Shown piece after piece: positions 1 through 8,300 of a DNA stretch of 64,000 nt (positions are counted from its first letter, which is position 1; each line of letters begins with the position of its first letter). The notes under the pieces are model-generated. The model was not told the DNA's origin, did no database searches, and saw only the letters and a program-made list of their open reading frames with translations. This DNA is from Paraflavitalea pollutisoli (GTDB lineage: Bacteria > Bacteroidota > Bacteroidia > Chitinophagales > Chitinophagaceae), in the NCBI RefSeq assembly GCF_029360705.1, contig NZ_JARKMX010000008.1, forward strand, positions 3,030,202-3,094,201, in the 5' to 3' direction. A program made the position numbers and the translations under genes.

Positions 1-179
1 TTGACGAATACGCCTACTTTATTGATGTTATTGACTTTGCGGATTTGTGTCATGGTCATGTGCTTGAACACATACCTCGGGCTTTTCGGATAAAAAATAA
101 AGCCGGCAAATGTTGCCCCCGCAGTAGCCAGTTGATCTACCTGTTCGGGTTGCGTCATTCCGCAAACTTTTACTCTCAT
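1..179 (-). CDS. trpF: Phosphoribosylanthranilate isomerase, N-terminal part (cut by window edge)
   Basis: Isomerises phosphoribosylanthranilate to the carboxyphenylamino-deoxyribulose phosphate in cytosolic tryptophan synthesis. Reading the minus strand from an ATG at 179 gives a start MRVKVCGMT, the conserved first beta strand of TrpF with its catalytic Cys (KVCGMT), followed by GATFAGFIF and SPRYV, both typical of the family. Only about 59 residues lie inside the window. It follows trpC after 49 nt on the same strand, so it is the fifth gene of the trp operon. trpB and trpA, if present, lie beyond the edge. Confidence 0.9.
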   Translation of the reverse strand, partial: MRVKVCGMTQPEQVDQLATAGATFAGFIFYPKSPRYVFKHMTMTQIRKVNNINKVGVFV

Positions 180-228
180 GTGTCGTTCGATTTTAAGTGT
201 TGGTGTCTACTGGCAAACAACCGTGTAC

Positions 229-1011
229 CTATCCGTTGAGCGCCTGGACAAACTGCTCGAAGGCGCGGGCCGGATCAGCTTCCTTCATGAAGTTCTCTCC
301 GATCAGGAATCCCCGGAAGCCGTTGTCGCGGAACAGGCGGATATTGGCTACCGATGAGATGCCGCTTTCGGCGATCTTCACTTTGCTGGCAGGTATGCGC
401 GCTGCCATGGCGAGGCTTCGCTGGATATCGACGGCGAAGGTCTTCAGGTTGCGGTTGTTGATGCCTACCAGTACCGTTTCGTCGCAAATATGCTCCAACT
501 CTTCTTCGTCGTGCAGTTCGAGCAGCACTTCGAGTTGCAGGCTTTGGGCAAAGGTGGCGAGGCGCTTCACGTCAGCTGGTGTCAGGCAGGCTGCGATCAG
601 CAGGATGGCATCGGCTCCCATGGCCCTTGCTTCTACGATCTGGTATTCGTCTACGATAAATTCTTTTCTCAGAATGGGTATCTGGTTGACCCTGGCCGCC
701 AGCACATCTTCCGTGCTGCCACCAAAGGACTCCGTATCGGTGAGTACCGACAGGCCCGAGGCGCCGAAGCGGGTGTAGGCACTGGTCACTGCTACGACAT
801 CCGCTTTGTCGTTGATGATGCCTTTGGAGGGCGACTTACGTTTGAACTCGGCAATGATGCCTGTCTTCGTATCATCGAGCAGGGATTGTTGCAGTGACAG
901 GACGGGGCGGGTAAAGGCAGCGCTTTTTTCCAGCTCCGCAACGCTTGTCTTCGCTTTGCGCTCTACTACTTCCGTTCTTTTGTACGCTATGATCTTGTCG
1001 AGAATGTTCAT
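229..1011 (-). CDS. trpC: Indole-3-glycerol phosphate synthase
   Basis: Closes the indole ring: carboxyphenylamino-deoxyribulose phosphate to indole-3-glycerol phosphate. The protein has 260 residues, the normal single-domain length, so it is not fused to TrpF. It starts MNILDKIIAYKR and carries the family signature IIAEFKRKSPSKG (catalytic Lys), then LLIAACL, LLELHDEEEL, VGINNRNLKTF and the phosphate-binding stretch IAESGISS...GFLIGENFM. It lies 80 nt after trpD. That gap contains a small perfect hairpin (GCTGCCC, TGCC loop, GGGCAGC at 1056-1073) without a T run, which might adjust mRNA stability or coupling between the two halves of the operon. Confidence 0.97.
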   Translation of the reverse strand: MNILDKIIAYKRTEVVERKAKTSVAELEKSAAFTRPVLSLQQSLLDDTKTGIIAEFKRKSPSKGIINDKADVVAVTSAYTRFGASGLSVLTDTESFGGSTEDVLAARVNQIPILRKEFIVDEYQIVEARAMGADAILLIAACLTPADVKRLATFAQSLQLEVLLELHDEEELEHICDETVLVGINNRNLKTFAVDIQRSLAMAARIPASKVKIAESGISSVANIRLFRDNGFRGFLIGENFMKEADPARAFEQFVQALNG

Positions 1012-1091
1012 GTACTTGTATCCTGATTTAGGTCAATCTTACGGTTTTACGACTGGCTGCCCTGCCGGGCAGCGCCGCAAAGGTCGGAACA

Positions 1092-2084
1092 TTACTGCAG
1101 GGAAACCAGTTTTTCCAGTCCTGCTTTTGCCCGGCCGCTTTCGAGGCTTTCGACAGCTGCGGCGTAGGCATCTTCATACTTTTTGTAGTTGCCCGTACAA
1201 TGCAGTGCCATGGCGGCATTGGCCAGTACTACGGCGTTCTGCGCCCAGGTGCCTTTGCCATCAAGGATCCTGACAAAGATCTTTGCCGACTCCTCTACGG
1301 TATTGCCGCCGAGGATATCGGTGGCGGAAACCATGCGTTTGCCCAGTTGTTCAGGTGTCATCACGCGCTCGCCGGCATTGGTGATGACCTTGGTATCGTT
1401 GGTCAGCGATATCTCATCGTAGCCATCGAGGCCATGAATGATGGTGAAAGCCCGGTCGGTTTGCTGCAACAGGTAGTTGTACACACGCGCCATCTCCAGG
1501 TTGTACACGCCTACCAGCTGAAAAGCAGGATTGGCGGGATTCACCATGGGCCCCAGCATATTGAAGAAGGTACGTACGCCCAGGTTCTTGCGGATGGAGC
1601 CTACCGACTTGAGGGCAGGGTGGAAGAGCGGGGCATGGAGAAAGCAGATATTGGCTTCTTCCACTTCGCGCTTCAGTTGTGCCGGGTCGTTCTTAAATTT
1701 ATAGCCCAATTGCTCCATCACATTGGAGGCGCCGCTGATAGATGTAGCGCCGTAATTACCGTGCTTGGACACCTTCTGGCCGGTACCGGCCACGATGAAG
1801 CAGGCCAGGGTGGAGATGTTGAAGGTGTTCTTGCCGTCGCCGCCGGTGCCTACGATATCGATGGTGGCATGACCGTTGAGGTCGACGGGCACACAGAGTT
1901 CGAGCAGGGCATCCTGGAACCCCTGCAGCTCTTCGATGGTGATGCTGCGCATCAGGTATACGGTCATGAAGGAGGTCACTTCATGCTCGTTGTAAACACC
2001 TTTGCCAATATTCACCAGCACTTCCTTGGCAGTGGCCCTGCTCAGGGTCTTGTGTTCGAACAATAGTTGTAATATCTTTTTCAT
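1092..2084 (-). CDS. trpD: Anthranilate phosphoribosyltransferase
   Basis: Transfers the phosphoribosyl group from PRPP to anthranilate. 330 residues, normal for the family. The PRPP-binding glycine loop is visible as DIVGTGGDGKNTFNIST, followed by KHGNYGATSISGASNVME and the anthranilate-site region VRTFFNMLGPMVNPA. The start at 2084 lies 2 nt after the trpG stop, which suggests translational coupling. Glutamine amidotransferase activity is encoded separately by trpG, so this is the stand-alone form and not a TrpGD fusion. Confidence 0.97.
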   Translation of the reverse strand: MKKILQLLFEHKTLSRATAKEVLVNIGKGVYNEHEVTSFMTVYLMRSITIEELQGFQDALLELCVPVDLNGHATIDIVGTGGDGKNTFNISTLACFIVAGTGQKVSKHGNYGATSISGASNVMEQLGYKFKNDPAQLKREVEEANICFLHAPLFHPALKSVGSIRKNLGVRTFFNMLGPMVNPANPAFQLVGVYNLEMARVYNYLLQQTDRAFTIIHGLDGYDEISLTNDTKVITNAGERVMTPEQLGKRMVSATDILGGNTVEESAKIFVRILDGKGTWAQNAVVLANAAMALHCTGNYKKYEDAYAAAVESLESGRAKAGLEKLVSLQ

Positions 2085-2086
2085 AC

Positions 2087-2659
2087 TTAGTTTTTCAACC
2101 AGTTACGTAATATCGTCTCGCCTACGGGGGTCAGTACACTTTCGGGGTGAAACTGCACACCCTGTACATCGTACTTTTTATGTTGCAGCGCCATGATGAA
2201 ATTGTTGGCATCGCGGGCCGTGATCTCCAGGTCTTTGGGGAACCCTTCTTCACTGACTACCCAGCTATGGTAGCGGCCTACTTCGATCTCGGCCGGCAGT
2301 CCCTGAAAGAGGGGCGCTTTGGCATCGATGATCTGGCAGGGCGTGGCTACCCCGTGGTACACGGTGCTGAGGTTGACCAGCTTGCCACCAAACGATTGCC
2401 CGATGGCCTGGTGACCAAGGCACACACCCAGGATGGATTTGGTGGGCGCATATTCTTTGAGCAGGGGCAGCAGCAAACCTGCTTCTTCGGGAATACCGGG
2501 ACCAGGTGACAGGATGATCTTGTCGTAATCTTTTACCTTCTCCAATGCGATCTGGTCATTGCGGAATACTTCCACTTTCTGGTGCAGGATCTTTTCAACC
2601 AGGTGCACCAGGTTGTAGGTAAATGAATCGTAGTTGTCAAATACTAATATCCGGGTCAA
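2087..2659 (-). CDS. trpG: Anthranilate synthase component II (glutamine amidotransferase)
   Basis: Supplies ammonia from glutamine to TrpE. A class I amidotransferase: ILVFDNYDSFTYNLV at the N-terminus, ILSPGPGIPEEAG, nucleophile Cys in GVCLGHQAIG, and the His/Glu pair in VQFHPESV. The reading frame is open back to an ATG at 2707, but that start overlaps trpE and adds 16 residues (MYLPRRLP...) unlike the family. I place the start at the TTG codon at 2659, which gives MTRILVFDNYD and 190 residues, the usual length, 19 nt after the trpE stop. The TTG start is inferred. Confidence 0.93.
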   Translation of the reverse strand: MTRILVFDNYDSFTYNLVHLVEKILHQKVEVFRNDQIALEKVKDYDKIILSPGPGIPEEAGLLLPLLKEYAPTKSILGVCLGHQAIGQSFGGKLVNLSTVYHGVATPCQIIDAKAPLFQGLPAEIEVGRYHSWVVSEEGFPKDLEITARDANNFIMALQHKKYDVQGVQFHPESVLTPVGETILRNWLKN

Positions 2660-2678
2660 TGTGTCTGTTTTTAAGGTG

Positions 2679-4097
2679 TTAGTTGGCAATCTCCTCGGCA
2701 AATACAATGGCTTTCTTCAAAGCGCCCAGTTTGTTGTTGACTTCCTGCAGTTCGCTTTCGGGCTTACTGGCCGCTACTACACCTGCTCCTGCCTGGTAGT
2801 AGAGGGTGTTTTGCCGGCTCAGGAAGGTGCGGATCATGATGGCGTGTACACAGGTACCGTCGAAGCCCATGAACCCGATGGCGCCGCCGTAATAACTGCG
2901 GGTGGTGGGCTCGTAAGCATCGATCAGTTCCATGGCCCTGAATTTAGGCGCACCACTGAGGGTACCGGCAGGGAAGGTTTTTGCCATCAACTCGAAGGGA
3001 TTGGCATTGGGACGTACTTTGCCGGTCACTTCACTCACCAGGTGGATCACGTGGCTGTAGTATTGTACTTCGCGGTAGTGCTCTACCACTACTTCATCAG
3101 TTACGCGGCTAAGATCATTGCGGGCCAGGTCTACCAGCATCACATGCTCGGCGTTTTCCTTGGCATCCTTCAGGAGGCGGTCGGCTTCCTGCTTGTCGGT
3201 CTCATCGTCGCCGGTGCGCTTGAAGGTGCCGGCAATGGGATGCACCACAGCTTTGCCTTGCTGTATCAGTATTTGAGATTCGGGCGAAGAGCCGAGTAAT
3301 TTATAATCGCCGTAATCGAAGAAGAAGAGATACGGGGAAGGGTTGATGCTGCGCAGGGCCCGGTATACGTTGAACTCATCGCCCCGGAAGGACTGCTGGA
3401 AGCGGCGGCTGAGTACGATCTGGAATACATCGCCCCGGTAACAGCTCTGGATACCTTTGGTCACCATGTCGCGGTAGGCTTCATCGGTCATATTGGAGAC
3501 CTCTTCACCTTGCGCTTTGAAAGGATATACCGGTACATCTTTGCTGCGGATCAGTGATTCTACCACCGAGATATCGCTTTCCAGGCCCTTGATCACGTTC
3601 TCACAGATATAGAGCTCGTCTTTGTAGTGGTTGATAACGATCACATACTGGTAGAGGCGGTACCTCATCAGGGGAATATCCGGTGTGGCTGTGCCCGACT
3701 TCAATTGGATGGTGTCGAAGAACTGTACGGCATCGAAAGTGGTATAGCCGTAGAGTCCCTGTGCAAAGCGGGTTTCTTTCAAGGCGGTGCCGGACACTTC
3801 AAAGCGCTGCATAAAGTCCCAGAGCAGCTGCGGTACCTGTTGTACGTCTTTCACCGGTATGCGCTCGGGACTTTCGCCCGGCCACTTGAATTCGATGCTG
3901 CGGGTAGAAGTGATCTCCATACCGGCGATGGCATTGATACAGATGAAGGAATAACTGTTGTCGGCCGCATGGTGGTCGGTACTCTCCAGGAGTACGGTAT
4001 CGCGGAAACGGTCCCTTACGCGCAGGTAGATGCCTACGGGAGTGAACACATCGGCCAGCATCTTCTTACAGTTCGTCTGAATAGCTATTTTTTTCAT
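2679..4097 (-). CDS. trpE: Anthranilate synthase component I
   Basis: Chorismate plus ammonia to anthranilate, the first committed step of tryptophan synthesis. 472 residues. The N-terminal part has LLES (in DTVLLESTD), the tryptophan feedback-binding motif. The C-terminal chorismate-binding half shows PIAGTFKRTG, LVDLARNDL, HLVSEVTG, TFPAGTLSGAPK and YGGAIGFMG. The start MKKIAIQTNC is the first ATG after the attenuator. It is the first enzyme gene of the operon E-G-D-C-F and sits about 38 nt downstream of the terminator of a Trp-codon leader, so it is probably controlled by transcription attenuation as well as allosteric feedback. Confidence 0.97.
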   Translation of the reverse strand: MKKIAIQTNCKKMLADVFTPVGIYLRVRDRFRDTVLLESTDHHAADNSYSFICINAIAGMEITSTRSIEFKWPGESPERIPVKDVQQVPQLLWDFMQRFEVSGTALKETRFAQGLYGYTTFDAVQFFDTIQLKSGTATPDIPLMRYRLYQYVIVINHYKDELYICENVIKGLESDISVVESLIRSKDVPVYPFKAQGEEVSNMTDEAYRDMVTKGIQSCYRGDVFQIVLSRRFQQSFRGDEFNVYRALRSINPSPYLFFFDYGDYKLLGSSPESQILIQQGKAVVHPIAGTFKRTGDDETDKQEADRLLKDAKENAEHVMLVDLARNDLSRVTDEVVVEHYREVQYYSHVIHLVSEVTGKVRPNANPFELMAKTFPAGTLSGAPKFRAMELIDAYEPTTRSYYGGAIGFMGFDGTCVHAIMIRTFLSRQNTLYYQAGAGVVAASKPESELQEVNNKLGALKKAIVFAEEIAN

Positions 4098-4135
4098 GCC
4101 TGGTCCCTCGAAAGAAATGTTTAAATGATCGTGAT

Positions 4136-4169
4136 TAAAAAGAAAAAGCCCCGATGAAACATCGGGGCT
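4136..4169 (-). terminator. trp attenuator: intrinsic terminator in the trpE leader
   Basis: On the minus strand AGCCCCGATG, loop TTT, CATCGGGGCT (perfect 10-bp stem, 4147-4169) is followed at once by TTTTTCTTTTT. It stands between the leader peptide and trpE, not after a gene. The 5' arm (AGCCCCG) can instead pair with CGGGGCT at 4208-4214 inside the leader-peptide reading frame, which repeats the sequence of the 3' arm. This gives mutually exclusive antiterminator and terminator structures. Confidence 0.9.
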
Positions 4170-4202
4170 CTGAATATAGTGTCATAAACAACAATAGCAG
4201 CG

Positions 4203-4265
4203 CTACAAGCCCCGGTTAGAGTTTGCATGCCACCACCACTGATTATTTTGTTTGTTTAATAACAT
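4203..4265 (-). CDS. trpL: trp leader peptide (20 residues, Trp-Trp-Trp)
   Basis: Minus-strand ATG at 4265 opens a 20-codon frame MLLNKQNNQWWWHANSNRGL ending in TAG at 4203. Three consecutive TGG codons lie at 4230-4238. The peptide itself probably has no function; its translation senses charged tRNA-Trp. The segment CGGGGCT at 4208-4214, between the Trp codons and the stop, can pair with the 5' arm of the downstream terminator. A ribosome stalled at the Trp codons would leave it free, so the operon is read through. A ribosome reaching the stop would cover it, so the terminator forms. The Trp run, position and competing pairings together make chance unlikely. Confidence 0.88.
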   Translation of the reverse strand: MLLNKQNNQWWWHANSNRGL

Positions 4266-4269
4266 ATTG

Positions 4270-4301
4270 CAAATATGGGGTAGCAATTCCATTATTCCAA
4301 A
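4270..4301 (-). promoter_or_regulatory. trp operon promoter, Bacteroidota type
   Basis: Minus strand: TTTG (4298-4301), exactly 20 bp, then CATATTTG (4270-4277), a 7/8 match to TAnnTTTG. The -7 box ends only 4 nt before the ATG of the leader peptide, so the transcript would begin at or almost at the start codon. Confidence 0.7.
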
Positions 4302-4401
4302 AAAAATACCATTTCCGTAGACTAAAAGGAATTGTTAAAGGGCGCCTGCCCATATGTAAACCAGTGGAATACCGCATCCGGGTAATTATAAACCCTCAAA
4401 T

Positions 4402-4911
4402 ATGAAAATTCCTGTCTTTCTCCTCGCCATTGTCTTTGGCGTACTATCGATCGGCTGCCATCCCGTAAAAAGGTCCGACACTTCCACAAAAAGGAACCGC
4501 AAAGCCAGCAGCGGCCAGTCGTCCCGTACAGCTACCTACCCTGGTCTTAAGGCCAGTTTCGACTACGAGATGCTGGACGATTACACCTTCAAACTCAGCT
4601 CCGCCTCCACCGATTCGACCTATGGGTACACGCAGCAAAACCCTATTCATGTGGGCGGTGGCTTTCTGCAAGGCGCCGCCAATGAACACCGGTATATGCG
4701 TGCTTTGAAAGGCCCCAATGGGGAGACGATCACTTATGTGCGGAAAGGCAGTTGCTGCGCCTTCAATACCCCCAACGGTATGATGGGTGGCGGGCTGCTG
4801 GATCGTTACGAGGTCACCTGGGAGAATAACAGCACGCCTTATTTCCTGTACATCAATATGTACGATGCGGCTGAACTAAAAGCCCCCATGGGCTTAACCT
4901 TTAAAGAATAA
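4402..4911 (+). CDS. Small predicted lipoprotein of unknown function
   Basis: 169 residues. The N-terminus MKIPVFLLAIVFGVLSIGC is a lipoprotein signal with a plausible lipobox (SIGC, Cys19), so the product should be anchored to a membrane. A Ser/Thr/Lys-rich linker follows, then a compact domain with the motifs GGGFLQGAANEHRYMRAL, KGSCCAF and GGLLDRYEVTWE. The adjacent Cys pair is conspicuous. I do not recognise a function. It starts 137 nt from the trp leader and is divergent from the trp operon, so the 4302-4401 interval must serve both directions. Confidence 0.8.
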   Translation: MKIPVFLLAIVFGVLSIGCHPVKRSDTSTKRNRKASSGQSSRTATYPGLKASFDYEMLDDYTFKLSSASTDSTYGYTQQNPIHVGGGFLQGAANEHRYMRALKGPNGETITYVRKGSCCAFNTPNGMMGGGLLDRYEVTWENNSTPYFLYINMYDAAELKAPMGLTFKE

Positions 4912-5012
4912 TACAGTCGTTTTATCTATTTGCGGCGGTATCCTGCCGGTAACCAGTGCCCGGGTTGGCAGTTGGAACAATTGTGGTAGATTGCATACTA
5001 CAATCTTTTCAT

Positions 5013-5294
5013 ATGCTGATACAACACAAGGAAGGAAAAACGAAGAGTATGTTCTACCTGGAACAAGATGGTAAGATCGTTGCCGAAATGGTCTATTCCA
5101 AACCTAACCCCGACCAGATGCTCATCGAGCACACGGAAGTGGATGAGTCGCTGGGTGGTCAGGGCGTGGGCAAGCAACTGGTGCATGCCGGTGTGGAGTA
5201 TGCCCGCGAGCACCACTGGAAGATCATCCCCCTGTGTCCTTTTGCCAAATCAGTGCTTGACCGCATGAAGGAGTGGCAGGATGTACTGGTTTAA
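5013..5294 (+). CDS. Small GNAT-type N-acetyltransferase (YjdJ/COG2388-like)
   Basis: 93 residues from the ATG at 5013 (MLIQHKEGK). The frame is open further upstream, but this start fits the family. The acetyl-CoA-binding segment is visible as VDESLGGQGVGKQLV (R/Q-x-x-G-x-G/A type loop), followed by AGVEYAREHHWKIIPLCPFAK, the standard ending of this minimal GNAT family. Substrate unknown. Transcribed alone and closed by a strong terminator at 5317. Confidence 0.88.
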   Translation: MLIQHKEGKTKSMFYLEQDGKIVAEMVYSKPNPDQMLIEHTEVDESLGGQGVGKQLVHAGVEYAREHHWKIIPLCPFAKSVLDRMKEWQDVLV

Positions 5295-5316
5295 AATACT
5301 GTAGCCTACTAAGCAA

Positions 5317-5349
5317 AACGGGATGTGGTAGCCACATCCCGTTTTTTTT
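5317..5349 (+). terminator. Intrinsic terminator between convergent genes
   Basis: AACGGGATGTGG, loop TAG, CCACATCCCGTT (12-bp perfect stem) followed by a run of Ts on the plus strand. On the minus strand it ends in CCCGTTTTGC, so it may also stop transcription of the large T9SS gene at 5354-10618, though less strongly. Confidence 0.9.
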
Positions 5350-5353
5350 ATGG

Positions 5354-8300
5354 TTATTGTTTGATCAACTTACTGCTGAAGACCTGGTCTCCTACCCGGC
5401 ATTGCAGGTAGTACTGGCCTGCCGGTAAGGTGCTTACGTTGATGGCCCTGCTATGCCATCCTGCCCGCAGGTTGCCCAGACTATTTGTCTGCACCACACT
5501 GCCTTTGCCATCGACGATCGATACCGTGGCAATACCTGCGGCAGTGGTCTGCATGGTGAGGGTAACGCTGTTGATGGCGGGGTTCGGGTATAGCTGCATT
5601 TGACCGTTAGTACCCGCTGCCCGGCGTAGCAAGGCTGCTTTGGAGAATTCCTGGGAAAGGTTGAGGTCTACGCGCACGATCCGGTAGTAGATCTTATCGC
5701 CGAATGGCGCCTTGTCGGTATACGTATAATCATGTCTCCACCAAATATTGGATGCCGCTACTTTACCGATCGTCTCGAATGGCTGACCATCAGCCGAACG
5801 CTGCACGAGGTAATAGGCCACATCGATCTCCTGCTCTACCGTCCAACTGATCTGCGCGGCGCCGGTGGCAGCCCATTGTGCATCGAGGCGCATCAGGTCT
5901 GCCGGCAAGGCTGTCAGGGCCATTACCACGGAATGTGCTTCATTGGTAAGAATGGGCGGATTGAAATCAAAATAGATCGACGCCGAGTTCTTCACCGTAT
6001 CCCCTGCAAGGAGGTTGTTTTTCGGTTTGATGCGGTAAGCGATGAAACCATGGCTACCGGGTTCGTTGGTGAAGCTGTCGACGAGCTTAATGTTGTTGAA
6101 GCGCCATTCCAGCTTGTTGCCATCCAATATGTGCAGGGAGTAGGTATGGCTGGTCCCGATCATCTCCAGGGTATTCCAATCGACCTTATCACTCAGGGTA
6201 TCGTGCACATATACCGTAAAGGCGGTGTCGTTGCCTGTATTCTGGAAACGAATGAGGTATTTCAGGTAGTCACCATCCGACACATTGCGGGTATTGAAGT
6301 TGCTGCCTTGCTGTACTTCTGTTTTATCGTTGGGATCGTAGGAAACGCCCACGAACTGATTAAAGGCAGTAATGTTGTCGAGCGGCTTAAGGTCACCGGA
6401 GATCGGATAGATCTCGGCCCGCACGCGCAGGCTATCCCCTGGCATGAGTGCCGGCGGTGGCTGCACCTTTATATTCACTTCGATGGTGCCCGACTGGAAG
6501 GGGGCTAGCTGGCTGAATGCCCACACCAGGGTATCGCCCCGGTTGGCAGACAATGCCAGCGAAGCGGATACAAAACTGCTGCGGTGGTCTGGCACCATTT
6601 TCAGCTCGACATTGTTGATCGGGTATGGGCTGTTGTTCTCATACCGCAGCTGGTATTGCGTCTCGAAGCCTGCCCTCGCCCTACCGATGGGCAGCAAGTC
6701 TACCCGCAGGTCCTTCGCCGTAGATTTTGGTACCAGGGCAAAATCGAGGGTATCTGTCATCAGCAACTCATTGAAAGTAAGTATTGCGTTGGCCGGAGAG
6801 ATGGTATACAAGGCCGAATCGGCCAGGCTCAGTTTGGCCCGGTAGCTGCCGGTACCCAGCAATACGGCGTAGGCGCCATTGGTAACTGTAGCGGAAGTAC
6901 GGAGGGAATCCCTGGTAAAGCTGACCACGCCTTTGTTGAACAGCACATCATTGGCATCGAACACCTGGTTGTTGTTGTAATCGATGTAGACTTTACCGAT
7001 GACGTAATTAGCCTGTCCTATTTTGGCGAGGAGCACATCGGAAGGGCCTTGAATATCTTCGCCAGGTACGTTCCAGCCTGCGGTCAAAGAACCCGCCACG
7101 ATCACATTTCCATTGGGCAACTCTGTAACGGTTTTCACATAATCGATATACTTACTGCCAATGACCTTTTGCCATATCAATTTACCATTGTTGTCGATCT
7201 TCAGCACCCAACCATCATCGGGTCCTACGTAGTCTGTTACGTTGCCGTCATCCGAACGAACACCTGCCGCGATGAGGTAACCACCGTCATGGGTGCTATT
7301 GATCCTTTCCGCAAAATCATTCTTACTGCCGCCAAAGTGGTTTTGCCAAAGCAGGTTACCGTCTTTATCCAGCTTACCGGTCCACACATCTGTGACGCCA
7401 TGGTCACCGAGGTAGGCCGTATCGGCACCGGTAGCATCGCCCGCAAGGCCAGCAAATACTACTTCGTTCTGCTGATTCACCACGATTGAATTGATCTCGT
7501 ACTTGTAATCTTTGACGTGAAATTCTCTTTCCCAAATCTTATTACCGGCACCGTCAATTTTGAATACCAAACCGCTAGAAGCATTTGGATCGAAGTAGGG
7601 TCCGTAGGTGGCGTACCCCCCCAAATAATATCCTCCATCGGCAGAAGTTCTTATGTCGGTGCCAATGTATTCCGCTTCGCGGGCAGGATGATTGAAACAC
7701 TTCGACCATTCAATGACACCCGACGCATCCATCTTAGCCACCCACATGTTCATATAATAAAAGTCGGGCTTGACATAGCCTGCTATATCGCCATCATTGG
7801 AGCGGGTGGTGGCATTGATGATAAAACCACCGTCAGCCGTTGGCGCTATGCCATGTGCATAATCCGTCAGGCTACCGCCATAGTATTTCTTCAACAGTAC
7901 GTCGCCGCGGGCATTGAACTTTACAACCAGTATTTCATCCTCCACCGGGTTTCCAGGTGCGTGGGGGCGCCGGGCAACACCACAGGCCCAGAAAATACTG
8001 TCATTCAGCTTTCTGACCGTGGAAAGGCTTTCCTCTGATTCTCCACCCAATCCTTTTGTCCAAATCACATGGCCGTCATCGTCATACCGTGTAATAACGG
8101 CTTGCAAGGGACCACCACCAGCCAGGCCTTCTGACCCCACTGTGATGAAATTGTTATCGGGTAAGGCCACCACATCACTCGCAAAATCACCTAACGGTCC
8201 ACCAACGGTACGTTTCCATACCACTCCCTGTGGCGGGTGCAGCGTCGTGGTGGTCATATCCGGCGCTACATAGTTACCCACGATGCGTTGGGCAAACCGG

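Noticed and set aside
4166-4229. Alternative leader frame in another phase (ATG at 4229, MQTLTGACSAA...)
   Set aside because: It has no Trp codon and runs through the terminator; the frame with three TGG codons explains the structure better.
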